Positions 23,829 through 35,531 of a DNA stretch of 64,000 nucleotides are shown piece by piece. Location of the stretch: contig JAIXMN010000036.1 in the NCBI GenBank assembly GCA_025716815.1, positions 248,001-312,000 of the forward strand, read 5' to 3'. This DNA comes from Dichotomocladium elegans (taxonomy: Eukaryota; Mucoromycota; Mucoromycetes; Mucorales; Lichtheimiaceae). The notes under the pieces were generated by a model. It made no database searches. It had not been told where the DNA came from and saw only the letters and a program-made list of their open reading frames with translations. A program made the position numbers and the translations under genes. Position 1 is the first letter of the stretch, and each line of letters starts with the position of its first letter.

Positions 23829-25123
23829 ATGCCATTCATTAGTACGTGGAGTCGTCGTACAGCCAAGATCAGTGCGGCAAAAAGGGTGCCAGCAGGATCA
23901 GGACGGATAAGTACGACATCAACACCATCAACGCATGGCCCAGAGGCAACTCGTTCCGGAGCTGCGGGAGAAAATGACAAGTATCAATACGTCGAAGATA
24001 TTCTTAACGCACAAGATTATTATCAGGCGCTTGGGGTGCCGAAAGATGCCTCAGCAGAAAATATTCGACGAGCTTACATTCGGGTATATATACATATAGA
24101 ATTTCTCTCTCTACTCTATGTTGCTTTCTGTGGGGTGGGGGGTGGGGAGAGGAAGGAATGCAATTGCATACCAAAAAATCATGCGTCGTATACATAGCGA
24201 AGTCGAGTTTGCCATCCAGATAAATTTGTACCACCGTATCCTCGAGCAACCGAAAGCTTTCAGCGTAAGATATCTAAATCATCTGTATCTACAGCAATTT
24301 AGTGTCTCACTCGCCTGCCACGCATCTCTCCATCTAACCTAGTACTATCACTTGCTTATGAAACATTGAGTAACTCATCGTCAAAGTTGATGTATGACCT
24401 CTCCTCGAGACAGACCAGCCCTGGAGGCGGCCATGTTGGAGATGAAAACCCGAACGAGACTTTGCAGCGCGTCCTTCATCAGGTACTGTACCCATAACCA
24501 CTCAAAAAAAACAAGAACTTTTATCTGACTTGATCTCGTCTTTTGATGTTAGTTATTCATCGAAATGATGGATGGCCAGTTCCAGACAATGCGTGCATTC
24601 ATCCGTGCGTTTGTTTTCTTACTTTGCGTGTTCTTTTTTCTGCTATTAATCATAGTGCCTTAGATGCCCTGAATGAGACGAATCCTAGTATGCGCATCAG
24701 TGATGATGCGGTTGTCCAGATCGAGCTGGCTTTTCGCAAGATGCGCGAATTGCTGCTATGCAAGTATTCCGTAGGGTGTTATGGACGAGCACATTAGATT
24801 AACCCTAGACCTTTCCCCACTGTAAAGGCACACAAACGTATTACAGGGTCATCCAGTTTGAGCTGATGCGTCTGTACGAATTGCAGCAGGATCTACGGCG
24901 ACTGTCATACTTTGATATATGGCGACGAATGCAACTATCTATCACCATCTGTAAAATCCTTCTGCAGCTTCCGATCATGATCAACGCTGCCTCCCGGGAG
25001 AAGCGACAGCGACAGCTGAAAGATAAAGATCATGACAGTGGCATCCTTGGTGCGCGCGTGGAGAATGCACTGAAATTAGCAGTAGGCTTACTTGAAGCAG
25101 GCGAACGATATACCACCTGGTAA
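23829..25123 (+). CDS. J-domain (DnaJ/HSP40) protein
   Basis: Multi-exon gene. The first exon ends in DYYQALGVPKDASAENIRRA, helix I-II of a J domain. The next (about 24198-24265) reads RSRVCHPDKFVPP with the diagnostic HPD motif, and the following exon (about 24345-24480) supplies the end of the domain, SLAYETLSNSSSKLMYDL. Later exons carry IEMMDGQFQTMRAFI and a helical C-terminal part ending LLEAGERYTTW. No Gly/Phe-rich or Cys-repeat zinc domain is seen, so this is a type III J-protein that should stimulate an Hsp70 ATPase. The N terminus is basic and Ser/Ala-rich and might direct it to mitochondria, but that is uncertain. The client and location are unknown. Confidence 0.8.
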
Positions 25124-25997
25124 ATCAATCCATGGCGAAAAAAGAACATATGATACCCTTTTCCATTTTTTTCATCACCTATCTTGGAAGATATGTACTC
25201 TCCAAAGACCTTCTGTCCCTCTCATCCTTACTGGTTTATACATACATTACATTTACATAATTGAAACATGTCAGAACAAAGAAAATGATATGTCGGTTTT
25301 TACTCATTTCAAGTACATGGCCTTTGGAGAAAGAATGCGCTGAGAAGAGCCGGCATGACCTAACCGTTCATCTGAAGTAGACGGTAATCTCAACCTCCAG
25401 AGTTGAGAATATCCGTGCTACACAAAGAAGATAAATTGAATGAGAATAGGGAAGTAGCTGAGTTTGTAACAGCGGCAAGGGAACACACTGATCCAAGAGA
25501 CCTTTGCTTTTCTTTTTGATCATGTTGCAACCCAACAATATGAATATGCACATGTCTGTATAGCCAAGAGAGTTTTCGTGCTAAAGCCTGCAAGAATGAA
25601 TAACTCGGTGAGGAGAATTGGACCAATGATGGCTAGAAAAAAGAGCGCAGACGCGCGTGTTGCAAAGATCCAGCTTGCTAGTCTGTGAGAGGAGCTTCTT
25701 TCCGAGTATAGAAGTCTATTAGTGTCGGGTTTTGGGTCGTTACGGTCAGGGCTCCGCCCGGCACACGAGGTAGTCCTAAAAGGGACCGCAGGGAGCTGGC
25801 TAAGCCCGGCAGGCAAGCCATTGGCTGCATCTCAGCCTGAGGGGAAAGAGAGGAGTGTAATTGAAGTTTAAAAATAGGCTCGTTAGACCGTATTTTCATC
25901 TTTTCCCTCGGACTCCCTTTCTCTCTTTCTCTCTCTCTTTTGTTTAATCCTCCCTACGTAGTCTCTTTCTCTTTTTCTCTCTCTCTCTTCTCCCTCT
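25124..25997. other. Intergenic region with a GC-rich, hairpin-forming patch
   Basis: The patch at about 25738-25855 stands out from its AT-rich surroundings. It contains short hairpins such as GTCC/GGAC around TAAAAG and AGCC/GGCT around ATT. It ends about 140 bp before the syntaxin ATG. No coding sense is evident. A CT-rich tract (about 25916-25992) directly precedes the ATG and probably belongs to the 5' leader. Confidence 0.4.
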
Positions 25998-26936
25998 ATG
26001 AGTGTGGATCGCCTTGCTGAACTTTCCCGACCAGACCCCGTGCACAACCCTGTCCCCACCAGCAGTGGCGGCGGCGGCGGCGTATACGAGATGCGACCCT
26101 TGCTGGCTACCCAGTCCGACCCGAACTCTATGAAGGATTTTCTGGACGAGGTCTCCCATATTCAGGAGACTATACGGAACATCAATGAAAACATCAGCCG
26201 GATCCAGGACAAGCAGTCCAGTATGCTTCAAGCAGCGGACGGACGAGAGGAGAGCCGTATCCGCGCTGAACTGGACGACCTGAATGCAGACACCCAGCGC
26301 AAGATGGAGCATGTCAAGCACAAGATTAAGGAGATTGAGCCAACGTCGCGTCATTCGGATCTCGCGGTGCGTAAGAATCAGTTTGCCAACGTGACAAAGT
26401 CCTTCCTCGACACGATTTCCCGCCATCGCCAGGTGGCTGTGGATTTCCAGAAAGCCGAGTCTCGGCAATACGAGCGCCAGATCCGTGTTGTTAATCCCAA
26501 TGCCACGCCCGAAGAAATCCAGCAGGCGATTGCTCAGGCAGAGGAAGGGCGCCCGGCCGTGTTCTCTCAACAGCTGATGCAGTCAATGACGAACGAACAG
26601 CGACGGTACGACGGCCGTCAGGCCCTCGATGCTGTCCAGGAACGCCACGAGGATATTCGCCGTCTCGCGCGGAGCGTGGAAGAGCTCTCCAACCTGTTCA
26701 CCGAGATGCAATTTTTGCTGGAGAACCAGGGGAAGGTCCTCGCTCAGATCGAGGAGTCGTCTTACCAGGTAACCCAGGATCTTGAGAAGGGCAACGGTGA
26801 GCTCACCCAGGCCGTCACGCTCGCGCGTTCCACGCGAAAGAAGAAGTGGATCTGCTTCGGTATCTTCGTGGCCATCATCATTATTGTGGTGATCGTCGTT
26901 GTCACCCAGGTCGTCCCGAAAAATCAATCTAATTGA
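25998..26936 (+). CDS. Plasma-membrane syntaxin (Qa-SNARE), Sso1/2-like
   Basis: Intronless ORF of 312 residues. A short flexible N terminus with a poly-Gly run is followed by the three-helix Habc domain (about 45-165) and the SNARE motif (about 215-275), which starts ERHEDIRRLARSVEELSNLF. The central glutamine of the zero layer is in LLENQGKV. A basic juxtamembrane stretch (RKKK) leads to a single C-terminal transmembrane helix (about 290-306, rich in Ile and Val) with a short luminal tail. This is the layout of Sso1/2 and mammalian syntaxin 1, which drive exocytic fusion with a SNAP-25-like partner and synaptobrevin. The absence of introns is unusual in this window. Confidence 0.93.
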   Translation: MSVDRLAELSRPDPVHNPVPTSSGGGGGVYEMRPLLATQSDPNSMKDFLDEVSHIQETIRNINENISRIQDKQSSMLQAADGREESRIRAELDDLNADTQRKMEHVKHKIKEIEPTSRHSDLAVRKNQFANVTKSFLDTISRHRQVAVDFQKAESRQYERQIRVVNPNATPEEIQQAIAQAEEGRPAVFSQQLMQSMTNEQRRYDGRQALDAVQERHEDIRRLARSVEELSNLFTEMQFLLENQGKVLAQIEESSYQVTQDLEKGNGELTQAVTLARSTRKKKWICFGIFVAIIIIVVIVVVTQVVPKNQSN

Positions 26937-27702
26937 TCGTTCTTTGTTTCCCCCCCCCCACCCCACCCCACCCCTCCCATGTACAATATCTTTCTTCACC
27001 CTCCCCAAAGACAGCTATCACTCAAAAATACGCGCCCCTCCTTTTTTTTTATTCTCTTCCTACTTTTTTATTCAACAAATACCTCTGTTCTACAACCAAT
27101 CTCGCATGGTTAATCCCAATACATAGTATATTACGTTTTCTTTATAAATCTAAACAAAGACTATACTGCATTATGGAACCAAAATGAATTTATAGATCTA
27201 GTCGGGGCAGAGGTGTTCATTTCCCAATGATAGCGTGTGTCACGTTGACCTCAAGGGAAAGGGGGGGTAGCCGTTTTCGGACTTGTCGTCTCTTTTATCC
27301 GCTCCAGTCTATCATGAGGTCCCCAAGTGTTCTGAATATTGGTTCTCAAGGCCGTGCTTATTTTGGCTGGGTGACTGAGCGAGAGAACGAGCGATCATCC
27401 TGCTGCAGTGGTAGACAAAGAGAGGGAGAGCGGGCAGAGAGAGAGAGTTTTTTTTTCGGTCAAGTTGGGGACATTTTGCCCTGTGTGTTGTCAGACAATG
27501 ATGGGCAATGCGCATTCCCTGCGCGAACACGCACATAGAAAGAGGGAGTGAGTGAGAGATCAGTATCAGGAAGATAACAAGAGCCGGAAATGGGGGTGCC
27601 ATGAAGCGGAGGCTTGAGCGGGGCTTTCTTGTACTAGAGAGAGATCGCGCGCTATTTTTTTTTTCTTTTTTAATTTTTTTTTGATCTTGGTTCATTTTGA
27701 CG

Positions 27703-29532
27703 ATGGATCCAGTAGAGACATCAACCGAGACATTGGCCGCAACGAAGCGTAAATTGAGCGATGCATCAGCCGATCCAGCTGGTGCTACTGGGGATGTTGC
27801 CGCAGCGTCGAGTGCTACGACTGCGAAAGCTGAGTCAGAGGAAACGCCACTCCGTGCAAAGCGCAACAAGACGTCGAAAGAACGCCGTGACCATTTTGCA
27901 AAGAACATGAGCTGGGGCGCTAAAGAAAAACGACCGGATACGGACGAACCCAAAGAGCAGCGCATCCCAAAAAAAAAAGTGGCGCTCATGATCGGCTTTA
28001 ACGGCACGGGATATCAAGGAATGCAAATGTTCGTTTGGCCTCGACTCGGACCGTTCCCTCCCTCCACTTTTTTGCCAAAGACCTGACTCATAGATACTGC
28101 TGTCCTTTAGGAATCCCAATGCAAAATCCATTGAAAGTGAGGTGTTTGAGGCGCTGTGCAAAGCCGGAGCAATCTCGAAGGATAACTCGGATGATCCAAA
28201 GAAGGTACCTCTTGGCCTTCGAAATGATATAGAGAATGGGTAAACGCTCATTCTGCATTAGGTGCAATGGATGCGAGCTGCGCGGACCGACAAGGGCGTC
28301 CATGCTGCAGGCAACATTATCTCGCTCAAGATGTCGACGCCCGGCGACGATATTGTCGGTGCAATCAATGCAATCTTACCTGATCAGATCCGCGTGTGGG
28401 GTAAAGTAACCCCCTCCTCATCTTTTATCTTGCTCCCATGGCTTACATGACATCACTACCTTGAAGGCTACGTTCCCACCAAGCGCTCTTTCCACGCCAA
28501 GACCCAATGTGACTCGCGCGTATATGAATATCTTCTCCCGACTTACGCCTTCATGCCTCCCTCGCCCAAGCCGGTGACGGCAGAACCCACGTCCTCAACA
28601 GACCTGAAAATTATGCAGGGCGAGGAGATACGTTACATTCCCCGAAGCACGCCCGAAGAGCTCCGAGCAAAGGACGCGTACCGCATCACCCCGGACCTCT
28701 TGGAACAATTTCGCACGGCCATGAGAAAGTTCAAAGGCACCCACAACTTTCACAATTACACAGTGGGGCGTAGCCCTAAAGATAAGAGCTGCATGCGTTA
28801 CATGATGAGCATCGAGGTCGCAGATCCGATTCTTATCAATGGCGCAGAGTGGTTATCCGTCAAGCTCCATGGTCAATCGTTTATGCTCCACCAGATCCGA
28901 AAGATGATCTGTAAGCCGCTACTCACTCACTACGACGGTTGCTGCTTTCTTTTAACCGTTTCTTTTCTTTTCTTTTCTTAAAAGCAATGTCGCTTCTGAC
29001 TGTTCGCAGTAACACGCCGCTCTCGTTAATCGACAAGTCCTTCGAAAGCACCAAAATCAACATCCCCAAGGCACCAGCCGTTGGCCTGCTTCTTGAACAT
29101 CCGGTCTATGGCTCTTATAACAAGCACACCGAACGTGACCCGATAGATTTCGGAAAATACAAGGTGGGCATCAAGGCGCACAGAGAAAGAAGATAGAGAA
29201 ACCCGTTTAATAGGCGTTTCGGATAGGATGCGATTGAAAGCTTCAAGCAGAAATGGATTTACGAGAAGGTGTTTGAGGAAGAGCGCGAGAACGGAATGTG
29301 AGCATTGCTGCCCTCCCCCTTTTTTCCATTCTGATGTTGTGGTATTGAATTTCTTTTATTGGATAGATTTGACACCTTCTTGTCATCGGTGGACTCAAAT
29401 CCAGGACCGGATTTCTCCTATCTCAACCCGGAAGGCACAATCCCTGAAGCAGCTATTGTTGCCTCGAAGTATGCCGCCAAGGCAGAGGCGTCTGAGGCAG
29501 CAGCCCAGAAGTTGGATGATGAAGATGTATAA
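27703..29532 (+). CDS. PUS1: tRNA pseudouridine synthase Pus1 (nuclear-type copy)
   Basis: Several exons from ATG 27703 to stop 29532. The enzyme isomerises uridines in tRNA and other RNAs, including U2 snRNA in yeast. Motifs include [17 protein letters not shown], the catalytic Asp in [28 protein letters not shown] and [10 protein letters not shown], then NIPKAPAVGLLLE near the C terminus. The N-terminal extension (about 85 residues) is acidic and then rich in Lys/Arg (RAKRNKTSKERRD), which fits a nuclear signal; there is no presequence. The first intron uses a GTTCGT donor (about 28028) and joins to AATCCCAATGC. A paralogue with the same intron positions starts at 62354. Confidence 0.92.
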
Positions 29533-29927
29533 AAGAAAAATGACACGTGCAACATGCCTTTGAGGTCTTATGCGGGAAGGGTGATGGCAAATCTATATGG
29601 TGTGGCATAAAAGTGTATCCATCAGGGAAAAGGAATTGGGAAGCGGCGTATAACTTGGCAAGCGTTTACATACTGGATTTAGAAGAAGCGTAAACGCGCT
29701 GTCTACGGACGTACTTTCCAGTTCCAATGGGCTCGAGTGACGTATATACGTTGAATAGGTCGACGTGCGTACCCTTTGGTGAGGAGTCAATGCCCATCCG
29801 CCCTCCATGTCCCTCCTTCTCGTCCTCCTCCCCCCCTCCACCCGCGGTTGCAAGGTGTCTGATCTCCAATTGGGGGGAGGGAAATTTCCTTATTTCCTTC
29901 CCCTCCCCAAAACGATATAGTGTCCTT

Positions 29928-31479
29928 ATGGATACTCATCAGCATCACATTGGCTCATTCTTTGATTTTCGACGGCAAGGCATTGTTCGAGAAAGTTACC
30001 CTATTCGCTTGCAAAAGGCGGCCAGGGGTAAATGAAATAACAAAACCAAACCTGCACCCACCCACACACACATATATATATATATACATCGCACCTTCCG
30101 CCATTCCTAATAGAAATATACATCTCATACAATACTAATCGACGCACTCCCATTTGTATAACATTTTATTGAAAAAAAAAAAAAGATGGCAATCTCGCTG
30201 CTGTGAAACGACTCGCAAAAAAGGTGCCCAACATTCAAAACCCGGATCCGAAGAATGGATAGTACGTCTAGACGGGTAAAAAAGCTACCATGTCGAGAAG
30301 AAGGAAAAAAAAAAGACACGAGCATCTGACGCCTGTATATAGTACGACATTAATGTACGCCGCACGATATGGTCATGCCGATACAGTGGAATGGCTTTTG
30401 GAAATGGGTCATGAAGAAGAGGCGATATCTGTGGTGAGTGTGCACGCTTGTATGGAGATAGGGTGCTGGCCACTCCCCCCCCAAAAAAAACAGGCACATT
30501 CCCCTCCCCCAACTAGCGATGATGCATCTATTGAGCTTTGGGAAAAATGGCAATGCCAAGCTTAGGATCATGACGGCATAACGGTCTTGATGATTGCTGC
30601 AATGTACAACCATGTGGAGGTAAAAGGCAACAGGCGAGAATAATGAAGCGGGGGGGGGTTTAGACTTAAACACACAATGCATCAGGTTTTCTATAGCTAC
30701 GTTACCCGATACCCTGAATGCATCCATGCCATTAGCAAGAATGGATGGACCGCCCTGCTCTATGCCGCAAAGAATGGGAACGCGGCTCTTGTTAGCGTAA
30801 GGCGACAAGATACCAAGCGGGATGCATCGAACATCTAATCTATCGTTCCCTAGTACATGCTCTCCATATCCGCAGATATTGATCATGTCGATAACGATGG
30901 CAATTCGGCTCTGCATCATGCATCCGCCTGGGGGCATTTTACGGTGATGGAACTCCTTGTGGTAAAAAAGGAAACGAGCGCAACGGCTGCTTCCTTTTTC
31001 TGTTTTAACCCGTCTTATAGTCCGAGGGATGCAATGTGGATTTGGGGAACAAGCAGCACTTTACAGCTGCTGATTATGCCTATTCTTACGCTGTGCAAGA
31101 TCATCTGAAAGGTAAAGGGTGAGGCACGACAAATGAAATAAAACCTGATAGGTTTTCGCCAGAAATAGCCAGCATTCCTTTCGCCAATCAATCGTCCCTT
31201 TCTCTCCAGTCCTCGTACAAGTCATCCATCCTCAACAACAATAACAACACCACCATGCGGCCCTATCCTGCCTCGGCCATGACGCATCCAGCCTTATCAG
31301 GTTCGATTGCCATCTCACGTGGCCCCTCGTACGCCGGCTACGATTCTCCCACTCCGCGCGCCTCGACATCGTCGTCGTCCGCCGTAGTTCCTGTCTCCAC
31401 AGCCGGTGGTGGTATCAATATGTCCACTAGCCCTGGTGGGTCCCATCATTACCGGAGTGATAGTCCGTCGCTTGTCTAA
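29928..31479 (+). CDS. Ankyrin-repeat protein
   Basis: Start MDTHQHHIGSFFDF, then short exons that splice in frame (for example AARDGNLAAVKRLAKK across the 30034/30185 junction). Four to five ankyrin repeats are readable: YTTLMYAARYGHADTVEWLL, ITVLMIAAMYNHVEVF, WTALLYAAKNGNAALVSYML, and NSALHHASAWGHFTVMELLV with a following FTAADYAYSYA. After the repeats comes a Ser/Asn/Pro-rich tail from about 31150 (EIASIPFANQSSLSLQSSYK) to the stop at 31479. Ankyrin arrays bind proteins; no catalytic domain or membrane segment is seen, so partner and location are unknown. Exon junctions were chosen because they keep the repeat register. Confidence 0.8.
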
Positions 31480-31610
31480 GGATAACAGAAATTACACGAT
31501 ATGTTTCTTTTTTTTTTTCCTATACAAACGCACAAATAATTAGCCAAACAATGTTACAAAAATTTGATATTCCCATACCATCCAATTGTTTCCGCTCGCT
31601 CTCGTATGTA

Positions 31611-31617
31611 TATAAAA
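31611..31617 (+). promoter_or_regulatory. TATA box of the ISG12-like gene
   Basis: TATAAAA 60 bp before the ATG at 31677, with a CCAAT motif at about 31581. Confidence 0.5.
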
Positions 31618-31676
31618 TCGTCGCATTGGGAGGGGGGCGAGAGAGAGGAAGATCATCTTTCTTTCTTTCTTCTCCC

Positions 31677-31892
31677 ATGGGTGTCATATCGTACCTTGCT
31701 GTAACTGTCGTCGGTGCTATCGTTGCGAGTACGGGCATTGGTGTCCCTATCCTGGGCGCACTTGGATTTGCTGCTTCTGGTCCTGTTGCGGGAACCGCTG
31801 CGGCGGCGGCGCAAGCCTACGTTGGAAATGTTGCTGCTGGGTCCATCTTCTCTGCCTGCCAAGCGATTGCGATGGCTATTCCCGGCCCCTAA
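31677..31892 (+). CDS. Small hydrophobic IFI6/IFI27 (ISG12)-like protein
   Basis: ORF of 71 residues starting MGVISYLAVTVVGAIVAS. It is almost wholly hydrophobic and small-residue rich, with the pattern GVPILGALGFAASGPVAGTA, AAQAYVGNVAAGSIFSACQ and a Pro/Gly end (AIPGP). The GF..SGP..GT.AA..Q...GNV.AGS.F...Q spacing is that of the ISG12/IFI6/IFI27 family, known mainly as interferon-induced mitochondrial or ER membrane proteins of animals. Homologues occur in fungi without a settled function. The longer frame upstream of this Met is not favoured because the TATA box lies within it. Family membership is judged by pattern only. Confidence 0.65.
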   Translation: MGVISYLAVTVVGAIVASTGIGVPILGALGFAASGPVAGTAAAAAQAYVGNVAAGSIFSACQAIAMAIPGP

Positions 31893-32219
31893 GAAAGCTT
31901 CTCTCCCGTTCCGCTCCCCCATATTGTACTATTGACCCTTCCATCTTGGTCTGCAGAAAGTAAAAAAACGTGTGGAGGTGGGGGTTAGGCGTCTCCTCTC
32001 ACCAACCCCCCATCTGTCTTTTAACTCGTATGAAACATGCACCATGTGGCTTTTGGGCCCCCAATCAGTGGCTCTCTATCTTCACTTTTTAAACGTAGCC
32101 GGGGGGGGGGGAGGAGCCGTGTGGCCCCCATACAACTCCCCCCCGGGACGCCTCTCCTCCCCTCCCCCCTTTTTTTCTTTTTGCCACTTTTTAAAAAAAA
32201 ACCCACTTGTCAAAAAAAA

Positions 32220-33284
32220 ATGAGCAATTTCACAGACAATCCCTTTACGCTCGACAAATTGCGAAACACTCTCATTCGCCTCGAGGACACCATTATCTTT
32301 GGTAAATACCCATTCTATTCAACACTGGATTTGCTGGAAATGCTCAAAGCGCATGCGATCCTTCTCCACCCCCCTTTTTTTTTGTTCTAGCCCTGATCGA
32401 GCGTGCACAATTCGCTGCCAATAAGACCATTTACACCCCAGGCGGCGTTGAATTAATTAATACAACCGGTGGCCGCAGTTTTCTCGAATATTTCTTGTGG
32501 GAAACCGAGAAGGTCCATGGTAATATAACATGTTGGAGTATATATGTGTGTGTGTAATGACCCCTTTTTGCTAATGCCATAAAGCCAAGGTACGGAGATA
32601 TACGAGCCCGGACGAATACGCATTTACGTCTCCCCTGCCCGAGCCTGTGCTGCCGCCTCTGGAATATCCCAAGTTCCTCTATCCCAATGATATTAACGTG
32701 AACGACTCCATCATGGACATGTACATCTCCTCGATCGTCCCTGCCATCTGTCAGGACACGGACGACAAACAATACGGAAGCTCGGCTACCCGTGACATGG
32801 AATGTCTTCAGGCATTAAGCCGACGTATCCACTATGGTATGGCTCTCTCTCTTCCCGGCCCGCCCGCCCGCCCCCCCCTCCGCACTTTTGCCCTCGGAAA
32901 AAAAAAAAGTTATGACTGTGAGAGAAACTTTCTCTAATCGAGGGGATCATAGGTAAATTCATCGCGGAAAGCAAGTTCCGGGCTGATCCAGAGACATATG
33001 CCCGGCTGGCACGAGAGAACGACCGAGACGGCATCATCGAACTCTTGACGAACCGGGAGGTCGAGAAGAAATTGCTCGCACGGTTGCGCCACAAGGCATT
33101 GGTCTACGGTCAGACCATGGATCAGGAACACGAGGGCACGAGCGCCCATCTCCGCATCCCTGTGGATACTGTACTGGAGCTCTACGAGCGTTGGGTGATT
33201 CCCCTGACGAAATTAGTTGAAGTGGACTACCTGATCATCCGTGGCCTCGCTTACAAAAGCGGCCCCACTCATTTAGCTGACTAA
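32220..33284 (+). CDS. ARO7: Chorismate mutase
   Basis: Four exons (32220-32301, 32391-32519, 32585-32836, 32953-33284) give 264 residues, close to yeast Aro7 (256). The enzyme rearranges chorismate to prephenate at the branch to Phe and Tyr. It is the all-helical AroQ eukaryotic type. Landmarks are LDKLRNTLIRLEDTIIFALI at the N-terminal helix, LEYFLWETEKVHAKVRRY (catalytic helix region), DINVNDSIMDMYISSIVP, LQALSRRIHYGKFIAESKF and the C-terminal LVEVDYLIIRG. The allosteric-loop region is present, so regulation by Tyr and Trp is plausible. It is convergent with the hexokinase-like gene, with 140 bp between the stops. Confidence 0.95.
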
Positions 33285-33424
33285 GCGTAGTATGGTCATC
33301 TGATGCCTGTTGCCAAGGAATACGTATCGGTACTGGAAGCTCGATTCTCTTTTTTATCATCATTCCCGTGCAATGGATTCTCAGATAACAGAAAAGACAG
33401 AGGGGGCAGGGCCACTTTTTATTA

Positions 33425-35177
33425 TTATTCTTTGTTTTCCTGCTGATTGCGTGCCACCATTGCTGCAAGCGCGCCTCCAATACCATTACCATCCCTTGTG
33501 ATCTAAATGCAGCAACAATAAGTATACTCTTTTTTTTTTTCTTTAAGGATATAACTTACGCCAATATTGATGCGGTCAACATTATGGCCGTAAAGATCAC
33601 GAAGGGCCTCATTGACACGGTTAGGAAAGTTGGGATAGTGCTCATAAATGTTTCCCTCTACACCTTTTAACAAACAATCCACCCACCCGCATTAGTTTGG
33701 TCCCCACATGTTTCTTTTTCCTGATCCTTACTGATGGTCAATCCGGCTTCCAGAGCATTTCGTTTGTCGATCACTGCGCTGATGGCTGCTGCGACCAGTC
33801 GAGCGGCGCGCTGGCCAACCAGCTGACAGATGCGCTTGACGACGCGACGGTCGTGCAGCGTGGTGGTTGGCAAGTTGAGGATCGACTCAAGGATATGCTT
33901 GGTGTCGTCAAGCTCCTGGGTATCATCTGACTCGATCGCGCTCATGTACGACGCCTCAAAAAAGTAGGGCGTGTTGAGCTCGTTGCTGGTCTGGGTCTCG
34001 AAGATCAAGCGTCGGTCGGCGAAATCGACGAGGATATTCCTGGCAATCTCGCCGAGGTAAAGGCCCGACACCATCTTTTCGAAAATGTGGACGCCGGGGT
34101 TGAACGATTCGCGGTTGACGCGGTTGTCGTAAAGCGTCCGGGGGAGATAGGACGGATTCGTATCGCCGAACGAGCCCCACTCGGTGTTGATGATCATGTC
34201 TCCTTCGGAACCGTCGCCGCACACCGATGCGCATTTGGTGATATTCGACATCTTTTCCCAATACGCTGCGTTCGTGCCTGTGCTTACGGTGCAAGACAGA
34301 AGCGTATCCAGGCTGCGATAGCTGTGTGCCAGTAAGCAGCCGACTTTTTTCCCCCAAACACAAAAGTGAATAGCGTTTGGTGAGTCCACCACACACCCAA
34401 AAAGAAAAAAAAACGTTTGTGGGGTATATCTTTTATACCTGCACCGTTGCATACTGCTTCCACGGTCACGGGGATGTGGCGCCGTCTGAGAGAGGTCTGC
34501 AAAAATTCGACAATGTTCTTGCCTTCAGCACCTGTGATCATGAAATCCTTTGTCCACTTTTGAACAGACGCCTTTGAAAGCGTTGTCTGCACAAGCGGGA
34601 AAGACAGAACCACACCAAGGCTAATCGTGCCGCTGTGGTCTGGCTGATATCCAACAAACGATAAGAACGAGTCGACCGAGATTGCAAAATAATCGACCAA
34701 CTCGTTGAAGGAACCCTTCTTGAGATGATCATGGATCGGATATTTTTGTTGCCGGGTGGTGATTCTGCCTTGGCCATGGAGCTTCACGAGGTAAATGCGC
34801 ACAGACGTGCCTATGTTTTCGCAACCGCCGTGCAGGATGATAGAATAGGGTAAATGCGCCCATGAACAAAAAAAAAGCACGCACCCTTTGTTTTTTCTTT
34901 TCTTTTTTTTTCCCTCTCTGAGCAAACAAACACCCCCACCACCCACAGCAGGATCCTTACCACTTAACTCAAGGCCAATGTACTCGCCTTTCTCTTGCCC
35001 GGTCGGGTGATGACAGATCCACGACGGCAGCATAGGCATGTTCGCCCCGTCTTGCACCAAGCCAAGATCCATCTCTTCGCGAAGGTGGTGCGCCATACGC
35101 TTGACTGTGTCGGTCGAGAGGGTGAAGTCGCGTGTGAGCTCGTCGATGGCCTCTTCGACACTTTGTTTTTCTATCAT
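33425..35177 (-). CDS. Hexokinase-family protein, probably catalytically inactive
   Basis: Reverse-strand gene with an ATG at 35177 (MIEKQSVEEAIDEL) and a stop at 33425. It covers the whole hexokinase fold: SFPLVQTTLS near the sugar site, WTKDF, STGTNAAYWEKM, NTEWGSFGD (sugar-binding Glu kept), IFEKMVSGLYLGEI, GQRAARLVAA and a C-terminal TRDGNGIGGALAAM. Two catalytic motifs are altered. The phosphate-1 loop, normally LDLGGTNFRV, reads LELSGTSVRI. The catalytic-base motif, normally VNDTVGT, reads CNGAVGC after splicing at about 34434/34345, so the catalytic Asp is Gly. Loss of this Asp should abolish phosphorylation, as in the inactive regulatory hexokinase homologues of Aspergillus. A role in sugar sensing or protease control is inferred. 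The acceptor of that intron is poor (AAAAAAG). Confidence 0.85.
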
Positions 35178-35531
35178 GGCCGCGAGCGTGAATAATAAAA
35201 AAAATAAAGAGGAAAGAAAAAGGGCTGAATTCTCTCGTTCGGGGTCCCATGCATTAATCAGACCACACAAATGCTCCGACCATTTTGCAAGGCTTTCTTC
35301 ATCCATCCCACTTCGCGCCACTCTCCCGGTTCGGTCATTTCCCGCCACCGATACACACCCTAAATACGGTCCTACTACGCCCCCCCTCCTTTTTTTTTCA
35401 TCCATGACGCGCCAAAGCGGGGAGGGGGGCCGGGCTGTTCTTTCTTGTCATAGCAGCAGCAGCAGCGTCTCTTTAATTTTTTACATTGCACATCTCACTT
35501 GGACCTAGAGCAATGACACTTTTATATTCTG

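Noticed and set aside
27312..28007. A 231-residue minus-strand ORF
   Set aside because: It overlaps the first exon of PUS1 in antisense and has no domain.
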